This document shows, in pieces, positions 6,463-6,858 of a DNA stretch of 6,858 bases; within the stretch, counting starts at the first letter, position 1; the number at the start of each line of letters is the position of its first letter. The position numbers were made by a program, and so were the translations under genes. The DNA lies in NCBI GenBank assembly GCA_024226105.1, contig JAAELZ010000546.1, positions 1-6,858 on the forward strand. Direction: 5' to 3'. The notes under the pieces were generated by a model. It was not told where the DNA came from. It ran no database searches and saw only the letters and a list, made by a program, of their open reading frames with translations. Source of the stretch: Pseudomonadota bacterium. Its GTDB lineage: Bacteria; Pseudomonadota; Gammaproteobacteria; Arenicellales; Poriferihabitantaceae.

Positions 6463-6583
6463 CTCCCCCCTTTGATAAAGGGGGGTCAGGGGGGATTTGC
6501 GAAAGATTATCGATGTTAGAAACTTTCAATGTTTTGTCTAACCATATTAATCCCCCTCTATCCCCCTTTGTCAAAGGGGGAGG
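6463..6583. repeat. REPIN/MITE-like paired inverted repeat between cbbQ and cbbO
   Basis: Left arm 6463-6498 contains the hairpin CCCCCCTTTGATAAAGGGGGG followed by TCAGGGGGGATTT in the next bases. Right arm 6549-6583 is its near reverse complement, with its own hairpin CCCCCTTTGTCAAAGGGGG. About 50 nt of AT-rich DNA separates the arms, for a 121-bp element. Its arms are far more regular than those of the copy at 3165-3279, so it looks younger. Short open frames across it on both strands are by-products of the repeat. It lies inside a pair of genes whose products act in one complex. Confidence 0.8.
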
Positions 6584-6622
6584 TGTTTCCTTCCGGATTC
6601 TTTGCAGGCCTCAGGGTTATAT

Positions 6623-6858
6623 ATGACCACCGTCCCTACAGCTCCGCTGTCTGAAAAAGTCGTCAGCATTTATCGCAGTGAACTCAGGTGTAACTTTGAG
6701 CAAATTGACGATATTTTCGACGGCTGTCTGGAAGAAGCTCTGGATATTCTGAGCGAGCAGGGTATCAAAGACTATCTGGAAGGCGCATCGCTGGTTTGTA
6801 TGATCGGGCGCGGTGTCGAGCCGGTGCTGGTGTTTCTTGAAGAAATCCCGCAAATTGC
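6623..6858 (+). CDS. cbbO: CbbO, RuBisCO activase adaptor (3' partial)
   Basis: The ATG at 6623 is preceded by a modest AGGG (6613-6616). 78 full codons are present and the frame runs out of the window. The N-terminal residues, including YLEGASLVCMIGRGVEPVLV, match my recollection of CbbO N-termini, and position after cbbQ agrees. Full-length CbbO is usually about 750-800 residues with a C-terminal von Willebrand factor A domain that contacts RuBisCO through a metal site; that part is not in the window. It acts with the CbbQ hexamer to reactivate inhibited RuBisCO. The gene is 205 bp from cbbQ, more than is typical for this pair, because of the repeat element. Confidence 0.88.
   Translation, partial: MTTVPTAPLSEKVVSIYRSELRCNFEQIDDIFDGCLEEALDILSEQGIKDYLEGASLVCMIGRGVEPVLVFLEEIPQI

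Noticed and set aside
3165..6583. CRISPR repeats
   Set aside because: The two repeat elements are single inverted-arm units 3.3 kb apart with genes between; there is no regular repeat-spacer series.
6426..6626. 66-codon ORF between cbbQ and cbbO
   Set aside because: It runs through the repeat element and its sequence is explained by the paired arms; it overlaps the cbbO start and has no ribosome binding site of note.

Overview
The window looks like a chromosomal piece of a carbon-fixing, probably chemolithoautotrophic (sulfur-oxidiser type) gammaproteobacterium. The basis is a complete form II RuBisCO gene (cbbM) followed on the same strand by cbbQ and the start of cbbO, in moderate-GC genes separated by AT-rich intergenic DNA with REP-like repeats. 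Genus cannot be read from this sequence. All genes are on the + strand; no tRNA, rRNA, CRISPR array or intact transposase was seen.

Layout. (1) 1-3065: a SNF2-family DNA-dependent ATPase with an N-terminal SWIM zinc finger; its 5' end lies outside the window. (2) 3066-3456: a 391-bp gap with a possible 32-codon ORF behind a strong ribosome binding site, a GC-rich hairpin, a paired inverted-repeat element (REPIN/MITE-like), and a perfect TGTGA-N6-TCACA palindrome where a CRP-family activator of the next gene would sit. (3) 3457-3840: a secreted ComEA-like helix-hairpin-helix protein, closed by an intrinsic terminator. (4) 3887-4006: the cbbM promoter region with a TATAAT box and an inverted repeat near -57, a plausible CbbR (LysR-type) position. 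(5) 4007-5392: cbbM with all catalytic residues in place. (6) 5393-5607: a structured 215-bp gap with a 9-bp stem, an intrinsic terminator and a 61-nt perfect nested palindrome just before cbbQ. (7) 5608-6417: cbbQ, a MoxR-type AAA+ ATPase. (8) 6418-6622: a gap with a second, better conserved copy of the REPIN-like element. (9) 6623-end: cbbO, 78 codons present, cut by the window edge.

How the genes work together. CbbM fixes CO2. CbbQ and CbbO are known from related bacteria to form a hetero-oligomeric RuBisCO activase that removes inhibitory sugar phosphates from the active site. The terminator and long hairpin between cbbM and cbbQ suggest that abundant enzyme mRNA is separated from scarce activase mRNA. 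The SNF2 and comEA genes have no evident link to carbon fixation.

The proteins belong to known families. The least explained material is in the gaps: two copies of one paired-hairpin repeat, an unrelated nested palindrome, and a CRP-like operator before comEA. I found no convincing wholly new protein system.
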